From NCBI GenBank assembly GCA_000328365.1, contig KB309148.1, forward strand, positions 28,936 through 92,935: a stretch of DNA of 64,000 bases, read 5' to 3'. The notes beneath the pieces were generated by a model. That model had not been told where the DNA came from. It saw only the letters and a program-made list of their open reading frames with translations, and did no database searches. This document shows, piece by piece, positions 36,610 through 48,118 of this stretch. The DNA comes from Capitella teleta (taxonomy: Eukaryota > Annelida > Polychaeta > Capitellidae). Each line of letters starts with the position of its first letter. Positions within the stretch are counted from its first letter, which is position 1. Both the position numbers and the translations under genes were made by a program.

Positions 36610-39001
36610 TTCAAACCAAGCTTCACATTACTGTGATATAGCGATCAATTTTATTTTATTTAGTTATTCCAATGAATTATCTTCTGGTAAATTGGTTGTA
36701 AATTCGAGATGAAAAGTTGTTCATATTGATGCTGAGAATAGAGCAGGAATTGGTTGGCCTAATGGATGGTTAAAATTCAACATTGATTACAAATCAAGCC
36801 CGAAAGATGATGTACAGGAACAGCAGCTTGAATTATCCCTCTATAACGCACCCTCTTTCCAACGAGCTTAGAGGGAGCATTGAGAAACGAAAGGTGGCAA
36901 ATAACTCGTGAACCCTTCAAAAAAAAGAATGACTAATGTTTGATTAATTTCCATGCATGATTTTTGGAGTTATCTTAAATGAACAACATTTTTAGTTCAT
37001 TTCTATTGTTGTTCAACCAAGCACAATTTTCCTATTTTCTCTTCATGAATTCATTGTGACCATTTAGGACACATGCAACTGATTAGGAAGAGTTGAAATT
37101 CAAAAATGATACAATAAATATATAACTGTATAGTTTCTTTTGTTGCTCAGTATACGTAATTCATCCTATTTTTAGCCATATATAATAGGCTTAAAATAGC
37201 AATTGCATCAGTTAAAACGGAATCGCCGGAAGCCGATCGGATTTAACTTTCCAACAGGATGTGTCGGTCGAGGTACACAGATTCTCGAAGAAAGAAAATC
37301 CTCTGCTCCTCAACGTATCTCATCTCATCTCGCTTATACTCAGATATCTTTCGACCGTCTGAAATCTCCCACACAATTATACACGTAATATCTAATAATA
37401 AGTTATCAACCTATGGATTCAGAGTGAAAGTGTTTTTTTTTTATTATTGTTTTTTTTTTTTTTTTTTATGAATCGTGACCTCAAAGTGACGCCTCATAAC
37501 CCACAACCATTACGCTTTATTCCTCGAGTTCACTTGCACTAAACCCAAAACAAAATTGGCCTTGAAATGACACATCCGAGTCACCCGTTATAATGAGCGC
37601 AATCTACAACTGCCTTGTGTCCATGTTAAATTCAGATCAATTAGAATATCTATGCTTTCATCAATTCATCAAAAAATATAAAGCTAAAGCTAGCTAGCAT
37701 ATACATTTATATACATTATTTTTGTATCGGGTACCTCAGTCATTGGAAATTCGACCACAGCGCCTATATTATAATGGCCTGATATCACTGAACTGCGTCG
37801 CCTGCGAAATTGGCCTTTGGACCGTGCAGTATATCTGTACTTCTCGTTCTTCTAATCGCTGGGTAGCATTTAACCTACTCGGTGCTTCTCGAGCCAGCTG
37901 GAGTAAAAACTATGTTTTCGTGACTCAAAACCGATCAGCTGATCCGAGAGAAAAGATGTCGGTTAATGATTCAGAATCTGCATCTGTTGCTGATCAAAGG
38001 ATGACGTTACTTCATTAGCCCGAGTTCATCTCAGGAGAAGGACACCTTGATTGCATCCTGTGACATCCAATGCCAGTTCATGAAGTCTTCTCATCGGTGC
38101 ACCAACCTAAGGTAAAGAAATTGAGATTGTATATTGAATATACAAATAACCATTTTCTGTGGATCTCGTATATACTCCATTGGCCATGCTTGAGTGGAAT
38201 GTAATTATACCCGTATATTGATCGTATGTGTATTGATGTATATGTCATATTACAAATTAAGGTTTATGTACTTTATTTATTATGATCTTAGATCGAATTA
38301 CAACACGGACTCCTTATCTATTAATTATTAATTGTTTTGTGTTTTATTAATAGTGAAACAGAAGAAGAATGTCATGAAATACCTGTACTGATAACAAATA
38401 ATATGAGACACAATCATGCTAGGAAATTGTGAGCGAAAGGATATTAAACATTATATAATTATACAAATAATCATGTGCTAGCTGGGTGACCCGCTGAGAG
38501 GAATAATTAATGTTAGTATAGCATCAGTCTGTGTGGAAATGAAGATTGCCTTTCTTTTAATGACAATTAATAATTATTGCCAACGTGTAACTCCTGTGAT
38601 CTTCGTGTGCCAATTGTGTCGTCTATTTCTTAATTACGAAACCCTTATCAATATTAAGATAATCTTTCTCATTGACGAAGCAGCTATATACGTATCAATG
38701 ACGTCGTCCAATAAGCTGAAACCGTAATCGAATGTTTATGTCTGCTTCTTATCATCACACAGTGGGTCAAAAATAAAGACCCAACAGGCTTTCTATGTTT
38801 CAATGTTTTTGAATGTTCTATGTATATTGCTCATTGTTGATGGTTTACATGTACGTTATGCCATTGTAACATGCATGCCTTAAATAAGTGGCGTGAAAAG
38901 AATAAACGAAATAAATGAATAGGCACCATTTCTTTCTTCTTCTTTTTTTCCTAAAATAATAACCTTTATCCCAATATCTTCCGCAGGATCTCTCCCCGAG
39001 A
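36610..39001. other. Intergenic stretch upstream of the UGT-like gene
   Basis: No gene is supported. Open frames at 37203-37388 and 37722-38018 on the plus strand show no known motif. T tracts lie near 37432-37467, and a short perfect hairpin (GGGTC, 8-nt loop, GACCC) near 38765. The last 60 bases before the next start codon are pyrimidine-rich. Confidence 0.5.
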
Positions 39002-40564
39002 ATGTCTCCTTCTCGTGTTCTCCAGTTCACAATCCTGGTCTTGATGTGTTTCCACGCCATCCCATCGGCCAGGATCCTCTTGGTTCCCATCCAACGAAGA
39101 TCCAACATCCGTGAAATGGCTCTCCTGTCAGAAGACCTCGTTCTCAACGGCCACCTGGTTTTCATCGTCGTTGGCTCCACCTTCCAGGATGCCGAAGAAC
39201 TCCACGACCAAGACCTCCAGGTGCTAAGCTTTCACGTGGCGAAATATGATCCAATGCTGTACTCATCAGAAGTGGAGAACGAGATAACAGATAGTGTGTT
39301 CCGCCACAAAACTCCCGATTACATTGGTGCCACTGTCTCGGAATTTGCTTTCCACGGTTGTGAGGTCATGATGCGAGATCAACCTTTGCTGGATCAGCTC
39401 AGGATGATCCATTTCGACCTCGCTATAATCGACGCCTTCCCTCTAGCGCCATGTGCTTCCATTGTACCTCACCACCTAGGAATCCCTTTCATCACTAAGG
39501 ACGCTAGTCCACTGGCAGTCCATCAACCTTTATTTCCGGCTTTCATCCCCCATTCAAACCTGCATCTGAGCCACAAAATGTACTTCTGGGAGCGCGTGGA
39601 GAACGCTATCGTCCTCCTTATGGAACTCTACGGCCTCGCGTCGCCCAGCATCAACGATCTCACACTTCTGAAGAAGTTCTCTCCGTGCCTAGTTGACTGG
39701 AATGAACTTCTCAGACTTGCTCTGCTCCACATATCCACGACAGACCACCATCTGTCTTACCCGACCCCAGTACTAGCCAATCACGTTCAACTACCGGGTG
39801 TCACGTGGAGAAATACTCGACCCTTGAATAACCCAATATTTAGATTCATGGATTTGGCACCAGAGGGCGCTGTGGTCGTATCGTTTGGGTCCAGCGTTCA
39901 TTCTCTACCACCGCGGTATCTCAAAACATTGTTCTCCGCTTTTCAAAATTTCTCCGGTCTTGTCTTCTACTTAAAACTCGACCAACAGATAATACATAGT
40001 GTAGATGTACCCAGGAATGTTTTACCATTGTCATGGTTACCGCTCAACGACCTCCTTGGCCACCCACGAACCAAACTGTTCATCAGTCATTGCGGCCGGT
40101 CAGTTCTTCATGAGTCGGTGTTTCACGGCGTTCCAGTGATGTGTATTCCTCTCTTCAAAGAAGACGAAATCAACACCCAGAACGTCGTTTATCTCGGTCT
40201 TGGTAAACACGTAGACATATTCACAGCCTCAGCTAAAACATTAAAAGACACAACGTCAGAGCTACTGCGTAACGAAATGTACCAAAAAAACGTGAAACGA
40301 ATTTCACTCATGCTTAAAAGCCACAAGTTCAACCCAACTGAGACTGTTGCATTCTGGGTTGAACACGTGCTCAAATTTGGAGGAAGTCACTTGCGCTCTG
40401 AGGCGATGAACATGACGTCAGCCCAATTTGCGATGCTGGACATTGCTCTTGCCTTTTTTGTGCTCTTCTCTTGTCTCTTCTGGTTTGCTTACGCGTACAT
40501 GCAATTTCTCGTCCACATCATCAATAAACCCAAAGACAAGAAGAAACGCTGTAATCGATGTTGA
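39002..40564 (+). CDS. UDP-glycosyltransferase, UDP-glucuronosyltransferase family (GT1), single exon
   Basis: A single 520-codon frame. Residues 1-23 form a signal peptide; the N-terminal half carries the NGH motif with the likely catalytic histidine (His51). The UDP-sugar-binding signature spans about 345-395: WLPLNDLLGHP, FISHCGRS, HESVFHGVPV, then PLFKEDEINTQN. A membrane helix (about 476-507) and a Lys-rich tail follow, the usual ER-lumen UGT topology. Such enzymes transfer a sugar from UDP-sugar to small lipophilic acceptors. Two signature positions are unusual: HCG replaces the common HGG, and EDE replaces GDQ, where the Asp-Gln pair normally contacts the sugar. The protein may therefore use another donor or be weakly active (inference). 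AATAAA lies near 40715. An intronless frame beside intron-rich genes may indicate a retrocopy. Confidence 0.88.
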   Translation: MSPSRVLQFTILVLMCFHAIPSARILLVPIQRRSNIREMALLSEDLVLNGHLVFIVVGSTFQDAEELHDQDLQVLSFHVAKYDPMLYSSEVENEITDSVFRHKTPDYIGATVSEFAFHGCEVMMRDQPLLDQLRMIHFDLAIIDAFPLAPCASIVPHHLGIPFITKDASPLAVHQPLFPAFIPHSNLHLSHKMYFWERVENAIVLLMELYGLASPSINDLTLLKKFSPCLVDWNELLRLALLHISTTDHHLSYPTPVLANHVQLPGVTWRNTRPLNNPIFRFMDLAPEGAVVVSFGSSVHSLPPRYLKTLFSAFQNFSGLVFYLKLDQQIIHSVDVPRNVLPLSWLPLNDLLGHPRTKLFISHCGRSVLHESVFHGVPVMCIPLFKEDEINTQNVVYLGLGKHVDIFTASAKTLKDTTSELLRNEMYQKNVKRISLMLKSHKFNPTETVAFWVEHVLKFGGSHLRSEAMNMTSAQFAMLDIALAFFVLFSCLFWFAYAYMQFLVHIINKPKDKKKRCNRC

Positions 40565-40574
40565 GTTCATCACC

Positions 40575-40611
40575 TTTTTTCTTTCTTTTTTTTTTTTTTT
40601 TTTTTTTTTTT
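40575..40611. repeat. T tract in the UGT-like 3' UTR
   Basis: Long run of T interrupted once or twice by C, starting shortly after the stop codon. Confidence 0.9.
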
Positions 40612-40739
40612 GTTGTTGCCCAAGGCCTTCAATGCAATGCTTATCCTGTTTGTCTTTCCGTGACCATGCAGACATTTATTGAACATAATTATTGTTTTAT
40701 AATCGGAAAATACGAATAAAATGGTTTTTTTTGTGTTAA

Positions 40740-41440
40740 AGGTTTGGCTTATGTTTTATTTTTATTTTATATTGGCATATTGACACGAACAAATTTCGAT
40801 TTTTGTCGATTGCTCAATAGGACATACCTTAATATATGAGTTTGGGCACAGGTATATATTGCCACGTGGAGTCTTTGAAGTGGGACAGTGGCCGGGGCAA
40901 CATTCGACCGATCCGCAACTGCTTCGATCTGAATATGATTGATCTGTCCATGATTCTGAGAGAAGGGCAAGACACGCTGGTGGTGATTAGATAAGGTCGT
41001 CTATAGTGATGTGGAGTTTTTTGGGGTCCATGCCTGGGAGGTCTATGGAGCAAGAGCTCGTTGTATGGCTTACAGATGGAGCATAGGGTGGTGATATTGC
41101 TTCTGCTATTCGACCGTGGTACATATAGATTGAACGAGGCATGGTCGACATCGTTTAGTGGCTGGGAGCATGAGTATCTAAGCATGGCATGTTGCTGAAG
41201 CTTCTCACTGTCAATTTCAAAGTGTGGTCTATGCTGTTGGTGCATTTTTTAAATACTTTTATGTGATGGGCGTGCAAGAAGGAATTCTTCCAGATGGAGT
41301 AAACATGGAAGTGAGATGTATCGCTTTTGTTCAGTCTGTTGGTGCCGGTGCTACAGAACAAAGGGCATCGCTACATTCACGACAAAAAGGGATGGGATGA
41401 ATGCATTATATTCAAGTGGAAGAAAAGACTCAAATTGTTA
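40740..41440. other. Intergenic stretch with an unassigned minus-strand frame
   Basis: A minus-strand frame of 138 codons (40829-41245) is rich in His, Arg and Ser and contains CSICKPYNELLLHRPPRHGP. It has no family I recognise, no adjoining exons and no upstream promoter signature; it could be a chance frame or a decayed repeat fragment. It lies between the polyadenylation signals of two convergent genes. Confidence 0.3.
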
Positions 41441-41613
41441 GAACTACATAACTTTATTTTGCATTAGTAGTCCACGATAATAACTACATTGTAAGCTGAA
41501 ATCATCCACTTTAGCCAAAATATTGTGACGACAAACGCAAATGCCCAAAGCAATCGACCCGAACAGCGAGAGGTCTCGTCATCTGCATCACACATCGAGG
41601 TAGCCATTTCACA

Positions 41614-43107
41614 TCAATTTGAAACAGGCCCGATGGGTTGCACAGGTGGTCTGTGCATCGGATAGGGCTGTGAAGGCTTGCTGGTCCCTCCTCCCCCTGA
41701 AGCCCCGAATGGAGCCCTGTTGGTTTGGAAATGGGACGCGGTTTGCGCTGGTGCATTGGGGCGAGGATGGACAAAGTTCCTTTTAGGAATGAATTCTTCG
41801 TCGTCGTTTTCTTTTACCAGGATGACCTCGACACGGTCCTTGTGTGTCTTTTTGTAAATGACGAAGCCGATGATCAAAGCCAAGACAAGAACCACCAATG
41901 CGATTCCCAAGTATTGCACAACCGTCTTCCACATCGCTGAAAGCATGGAAAACATTCGGTTGGTTTATATCCTTTATTAAAACTCACGTTCAGGTGCCGT
42001 GCAGCTCTCAGTTAACGTCAACGCCCCGCACTTCTGACCACCACAGGCTTGCACCCTACGGATGTATCTCTCTTTGACTCGAAGACAACCCAAGCTGCTG
42101 CAGGTACAGGTTGACCATGCCCCCCACTCGCTAAGCAGACAGTTGATTTGCGGCGTCACGCACAGCTCTGAAAGTGGCGTAAGTTCTTAATATAATACTT
42201 GTCATCCGTGACATTCCTTACCTGTTGAACATGTTATGACTGTGAGGCGAGTGTTGACACGATCCAAGACTTCGCCTTTCTCGTTCCTCGCACCAAGAGG
42301 GTGAACCCTAATGTACCTTGCAACAATTCCATCATCAAATTGAACGACCTCTCTGTCTTCAGGTCTATCCCCACCCTTAAAGGACTACAAGAAGATTGAT
42401 TCAGACTTTTGCACTTGTCACTTTCAAATGTACTCACAATGATGTTGTCGGCTGAGTTTCTGTAAAAGTAATGCGCCATACTGTCGTTTGAGAAAGAAAC
42501 CACAAAATCTGTGACGTAAGACTCCGTGTAGTCGAATAGTCCTTGGAGCTGCTCCTCGTAGAATCCACCTTGAATCATGATGCCTCCGATGTACTTGGGG
42601 AACGCCAGGTCGACTTGCATAAACTGCTCTTTTAAGAGGGCGTCCTCATCAGTCAGATCCGTGTGGCGTATCTTCAGAGGTGCCCCAGCGTAGTGCAGCT
42701 TGTACTCTCGACCTATAAGAATGGATTCTCAAAGGTGAAACACAGTTAAGACCGTGAGCTTATACCATCGTTTGTGTAGTATGCTATTTCTTCGTCGTCG
42801 ACCAGGAATGCAGCTGGGCTTTGCATTTTAGTGAAATCTGCCCCGTGGGTGAGCTGGAAATCACCCGCCAATGCATGCCAATACTGCGGTTCTGATCTGC
42901 AGTCTTAAGTTGATATACTTTAGCTTACCTGTCAATCACACAGTGCGTATAGCTCATTGTATACTCACATATACAGCATGTCATGTAATCCACGGCATCG
43001 GATGCGCTGGACGGTCTACAGGTCAATATAATGACCACAAAAAACTGCAGGAGAATCGCCATGGCGGATATCATTCGGGACATCAACAACCAACAAGCTT
43101 CATTCAT
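41614..43107 (-). CDS. Receptor-like protein: F5/8C-like domain, thrombospondin type 1 repeat, transmembrane helix (minus-strand paralog)
   Basis: Six exons: 42969-43107, 42766-42903, 42438-42712, 42222-42384, 41988-42167, 41614-41936, 405 residues, all in frame. The N-terminus holds a hydrophobic signal segment (AILLQFFVVIILTC). Residues about 45-240 resemble a discoidin/F5-8 type C domain: GGIMIQGGFYEE, TDFVVSFSND, then ARYIRVHP. A thrombospondin type 1 repeat follows (SEWGAWSTCTCSSLGC, then CGGQKCG and ESC). A membrane helix (YLGIALVVLVLALIIGFVIY) leads to an 80-residue Pro/Gly/Asn-rich tail. AATAAA lies near 41455 on the minus strand. Its neighbour at 43267 is a head-to-head paralog with the same exon plan. 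F5/8C and TSP1 modules bind glycans or matrix; an adhesion or guidance-receptor role is inferred. Confidence 0.85.
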
Positions 43108-43266
43108 AACATATCAAATATTGCCAGGTAACCATGGAGGTGAAGAAGATATTTGAGGATAATTGAAACACGATCTGCCTAATAATGGTGACGTCTGGAT
43201 TTCATGTATCGATTTATGTCAACAAAAATTGCAGTAGATCTATTTTATTGAGAAGGATATGCAAAG
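43108..43266. promoter_or_regulatory. Bidirectional promoter region of the receptor pair
   Basis: Only 159 bp separate the start codons of two divergent paralogous genes, so both promoters and both 5' UTRs must lie here (or upstream exons were missed). No TATA box is evident. If an internal ATG of the minus-strand gene is used the interval is slightly larger. Confidence 0.6.
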
Positions 43267-46200
43267 ATGGCAGCGTTGGTTTGGTTGATTTTGAGTTTTC
43301 TTCTCGTTGTGCCTCAAGTTAAACCCGCTGATTTGGAACAATATTCGATATGCTGTCACCGTGAGTACAGAGGTGTCCCTAAGCTTTGTTGAGAGGTTTT
43401 TTTTAGAGAGAGTTTAGAGCTTTATTTGGCAGATGGCATCAGCAATAGCTGTTTCAAAGTCATGGCCATAACAATTGAAAACATTACATAAAAAACTATA
43501 AATGAGAAAATTATAAAAAGAATAGATAAGATAAAATTGTACATAAAATTTGTAAATTAAACAACGTCCGATATTTGTGAAAATAGAAAAGATGATAAGT
43601 TTGTACCTGTTTTCCCTCTAAATTATTTGTTTGATTTTTATACAGAGTGGGTCAAAAGTAGTCTATCTACTCCATGTTAAAGATTTCAATGTTTCTCAAT
43701 GGCAGTGCACTTTTCAGAGAAAGTGTTAAAAATAGGTCGCAGTGTGAAAACCAAGTAAATCTCAGAGAAATAATTACCTGGTATGGATAGTTTAACATTT
43801 CATGCTGCTATTTCTATCATGTCTAATCCAATTTTGTCAACATTGATGCTGATGTGTCTCAATCAAAAAGAGTGCACCCAACATTCGGCGATATTTTGTT
43901 TGTTTTACATTTCAGCCCCTGACCATGGATGGGCATCATTCGGATGCCCAAATGAGGCATCCCTCTCATGATCGAATAGGCCTTACAGTGCATAATAATG
44001 GGAATGCATCGTACATTGTAAATTGACTGTTAGGGTGGTGGAGATGTTGGCAATGAATATATTATGTTGACAAGCAGCCTCTGACTTTTTCAGAGAATAC
44101 ATGTTGTTACAATCTAAATACGTTCTTCTGTCGTTATTTTGGTACGTAGCATATCGCGTAATGTAGCAATCAACTCACGAAATTACAAAAATGAAAAAGA
44201 TTAAACGAATGCGAAGTAAACTAAAATCAACGTTTTAGCGGAAAATACGATGATGAGCAACGAGCGAAAAACTGCAGAAAATGCATACGACTTTTTTCTC
44301 TTTTTTTTTTTTGCGGTCGAACGAACTAGTCGATTGTTTGTGAGTGCTGTTGTTGAGATATTGGCACTAATGTTTATCTACTAAAATCAAAATAAAGAAG
44401 ATAATTTGTACTGCAGCGTCACGCAGCAGATGACATTCCACAATGCTGGTTGAGGGGCCCACCTGATTACGTGCATACAGAAGCTCTTCGCGATCACTGC
44501 CACTCTCGCATTTAAATATTCCTCATTCAAAATTAACGTTTTATTCGATTTTTGTGCATAAATAGGTGCATATGATAATCTAGTCAATCCATATCAGGTA
44601 TTTATTTTATTGGAATCATGGATACATCTCAGCGAAATTTTAAAGTTTTGTTTTTAAAATGGAGTAGATGGACTAGCTACTTCTGGCCCACTCTGTATAC
44701 AGACTCGGTTCTTAAATGTAAAGGTTGGTTCAACATGTTTATAATCATAATACATACATGTGCAATAATTATGAGCTAAAACGTATTTAAATTTCGCTAC
44801 CTCATTTGTAGTTTTATTCAGATTGTAGAGCAGATCAGGACTTGTGGGTGACCTTTAAACCCTCGTGGAACCTCAGCGTAAATGAAGACCACATCCTAGA
44901 TTTTCTCAGCCATCCGAGCGTTCTCACTGAGTACCACCTAATTCAACGGACAGAGTTGTATGAGAGAGATTACTACATCCGCTATGGTGGAGCAGCGGTA
45001 CAACTCACCTACACTGAGACAACAGACTCTGCGGCAATCCTTAATGAACAATACCTACAGGTGAGAAGCTTTGGTAACTATGCACCACTCACATACATTT
45101 ATAAGCCCATTATTTATATAGATTGACTTGGAAAGCCAAGCTGATGTAGCTGGACTGAAAATCCAGGCTGGTTTCTACGAAGACGCAGGAGACGTCCTGT
45201 TCTTCAGGAGGAGCTCCTGGTTGACATACTTCATGGTTTCCTTCACCACAAACAATATTCCTGAAGGATTTAACTACATCACAGATGACAGTGGTAACCC
45301 ACAGGTATATTACAGTGTACCTAGTGGTAAGTGTATGACTTGATACCTGGTATATTTTCGCAGGTGTTTTATGGGACCTCTGATGCCATCAGTAGTGAAC
45401 TAGTGAGCTTTGATGAAACGGTGACTGCCAGGTACATAAGAATACATCCAATCACTGCCTACGATGACGAAGGAGAGACAACCAATGCAATGTTCAGAGC
45501 TTCTCTGGTCACCTGCATGACAGGTGGGCATTAAGCATACATGTAGCCACAACCACTGCGTGTTGATTTCCAGATGATGTTTGCTACAATCCAAGGGTGA
45601 ATTGTATCTTGTACGAATGGCAGTCATGGTCACAATGCTCCTGTGTGAATGAGGTCTGTGCCCAATGGAGGGTTAGAGGCATCGCACATCACTCTGCCTG
45701 TGGAGGCACAGAATGTGAACATACCAAAGAGGGAAGGAGTTGCCTCACCGTTGAATGTCAGTCTCATTTTTGTTTGTGTAAAAGAATTTTGCATGTAATT
45801 TAAATTATAAATACTAAAACTGTTCCTTTTGATTTTCGTTTAAAGCCACCTTGAAGCAGACTATCATTTGGGTTGTCATAGTGATAGTATTATTGATAGT
45901 CATCGCTTTGATCATTTATCTCCTGGTGAGATTGTACAAGAAGAAGAGGGATGCCAGACGAATCTTTGATAAGACTAACTCAAAGAAAATACCAACAGAG
46001 GGTAAAAACAAAAAACAGGAGGACAAAAAAGGTGAAGTCGCTGATAGATAAGATTCGTCCCCTGTAATTCACTTGTGCTGTGTTGTGTTGTGTTGATAGA
46101 GGTCAAATCGGCAAAGGAGGGGCTGAAGGATGATGTGATCGAAGAGGAAAAGGTAGATGAAGGCGCGACTGAGCGACAACAGTCTGGAGAATTCAACGAA

Positions 46201-46518
46201 TTTGACGAATCAATTCTGACACCAAGAGCAGTAGCAATCAACGAGTCAGCGCCGAAAGCGTCAACTCCGAAGCAAGAGAAGAAAAAGAAAAAGAAAGGGG
46301 GGAAGAAGACGAAGGCTGAAAAGAATTCTTTGGACGACAGTGGAATCACCACCGCGGATGAATCGATGAAAGCAGATCATGGCAATGAACAGAGAAAGCC
46401 GTTGCCCGCCATTGGTGGCGTGGTTGAGCTGCCTGCTTTGAGGGGCGAACCGTCTCTTCGTGCAACTGGTGATTGGGATGATGAATTTGAGGGGATTTTT
46501 GATGAATCTAAAGCATAA
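43267..46518 (+). CDS. Receptor-like protein: F5/8C-like domain, thrombospondin type 1 repeat, transmembrane helix (plus-strand paralog)
   Basis: Seven exons: 43267-43360, 44822-45060, 45122-45304, 45364-45523, 45574-45756, 45846-46031, 46100-46518, about 487 residues. A signal peptide (LVWLILSFLLVV) leads to an F5/8C-like domain with the paralog's landmarks (GLKIQAGFYED, TYFMVSFTTN, ARYIRIHP). A thrombospondin repeat follows (YEWQSWSQCSCVNEVC, then SACGGTEC and SCL), then a membrane helix rich in Ile/Val and a much longer tail, highly charged, with a Lys run (KKKKKKGGKKTK) and an acidic end (DWDDEFEGIFDES). Exon 6 has two in-frame phase-1 donors (after 46001 and after 46031), so a 10-residue Lys-rich segment may be alternatively spliced. 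Intron 1 contains a 1.05-kb MITE. AATAAA lies near 46686. Ligand unknown. Confidence 0.87.
43643..44698 (+). mobile_element. MITE copy C, in intron 1 of the plus-strand receptor gene
   Basis: The ends are inverted: CAGAGTGGGTCAAAAGTAGT at the left and, complemented, CAGAGTGGGCCAGAAGTAG at the right, both flanked by TA. The TA target and the CAGAGTGGG-type end fit the Tc1/mariner superfamily. Its outer parts match copy B, while about 400-550 bp in the middle are absent from B, so B and A are deletion derivatives or C has gained an insertion. No transposase frame is recognisable. Confidence 0.75.
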
Positions 46519-46699
46519 TTAATGTATGCAACTCTAAATGGAACTGATCATAGATGGAATGTTATAATAGTTGAACCTTTGCTTTGTACAATGCATAAAC
46601 ATTACAGAGCAAAACTTCAAAGATTTTGATTTATTTGATATACTACACATTATGAGTAGACGACGAATTGCATGCAATCGATTCAGAATAAAGCATGAT

Positions 46700-48060
46700 A
46701 TATATTATCGAAGGAGTTATTACCTTGTGCTGTATGGGTTATTACATTCAGGCTTGAGCAGTCACTCGCGGGATAGCAGCCTTCAAATCGATCTGTCATT
46801 AGATATTCAGATCTGACGCAACCCCGAATGATTAACGATGCTTATAATGCCTGGTTTACTACTTCGACTAATATTTTCTTTCTGTTGACATAATTATTTT
46901 CTTGGACAAATCCTTGTCGAAAAGAAAGAAGAATTCCATCTAGTGTGCAAGTCTATCATCCGAATTTTGATTTCTAGCTCAGCTCTGGCTTAATCCGCCG
47001 TATCCGAGCAATTGGAATTCTCGGACCCTATCGGTCTATCCGAGATACGGCTAAAAATGGCTAAAATTATACAGAGTGAGAAAATTCATTATAATGCTCA
47101 CTTATTGATGACTATTATTATTACATTTTCGTTATTATTGGTACGGTAATTGAAATTATAAATATTAAGTGCTTCACATCAAAATCCTCTAATTTTCATT
47201 TCTTGCTTTGATAGCCAGTCTTCTAGAGTCAGAGCACAGGCCGAGGATTCAGAATGATCGTCGGTTACATCTTCTGGAACTATGAATTGACATGCTGTTT
47301 CCACACTTCCGTTTTTACTTTTCATCATTGAGCGGCATCACTGCTCTTTGGTGCCAGAATAGATCACACAGAGCCTGTTTTCTTCACTTTCTGGATTTAG
47401 GTCAATTTGAATCATAACGCTCCCAGTCTCCTGAGATCAAAATAATCACCAGTCAAACTCTCTCGGCACTTGAGTCAATGAAGCCAGTTGGCAATTAGAT
47501 AGCAAAAGATTTTAGCGTTAGTCGCATCTTGTGGAATTACTATAATTATGAAACAAAGTGAAGTCAGTAATTATACATGCCCTGTACATGGAACTAATAT
47601 TATGAGTATAGCAACACCTTGCTGTTTAATGATACATGTAGGCCTATATCATACAGTAATGCATAAAACCAGACAGACTACTCGACACCCTATTAGCCTA
47701 TTGTATTGTTGGTCCAGTGAGGCAGTGACCCTAAAAATATCCCCCACAATTAAAATAATCTCCTACCTGATATCTCCAACAGTATACGCCTTAATTGCTT
47801 ATGTAAGACGGGGCTCGCACCCCGAAAAAAAACAAAAACATATTGTGGCTACGCCCATGGACTCCGACATGTTTATTATTGCAACCCTATTAGGCACTAA
47901 GAAATAAATCGATGGCTGAGGACATTCATCCAATGCTCTTGTAATTATCACATAATACCCGGCGTCAGTGGCATGTCAGCCGGTAAAATCAGAAACGCCT
48001 AATCGTTCAGATTCGGTGGGCAGGGACAGAGTAACCAAGGAATTTTAGTTAATCACTTTT
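46700..48060. other. Intergenic stretch
   Basis: No gene is supported. A plus-strand frame at 47548-47907 (119 codons) shows no motif. A GC-richer patch at about 46995-47055 holds inverted copies of TCCGAG/CTCGGA and CCGTATC/GATACGG. A short dispersed repeat at about 47240-47276 has a relative at 62883-62919. Confidence 0.45.
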
Positions 48061-48118
48061 GCATAATTTTATTTGTACATAAATATTGTCAACGAGAATT
48101 GGGAAATATATAGCATGT

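Noticed and set aside
38763-38860. Fourth MITE copy beginning GTGGGTCAAAAATAAAGACC
   Set aside because: Only about 12 bases match the MITE end; the rest is a simple local hairpin and no partner end was found.
40829-41245. 138-codon minus-strand protein
   Set aside because: No recognisable domain, strongly biased composition, and no supporting exon or promoter signals; described as intergenic.
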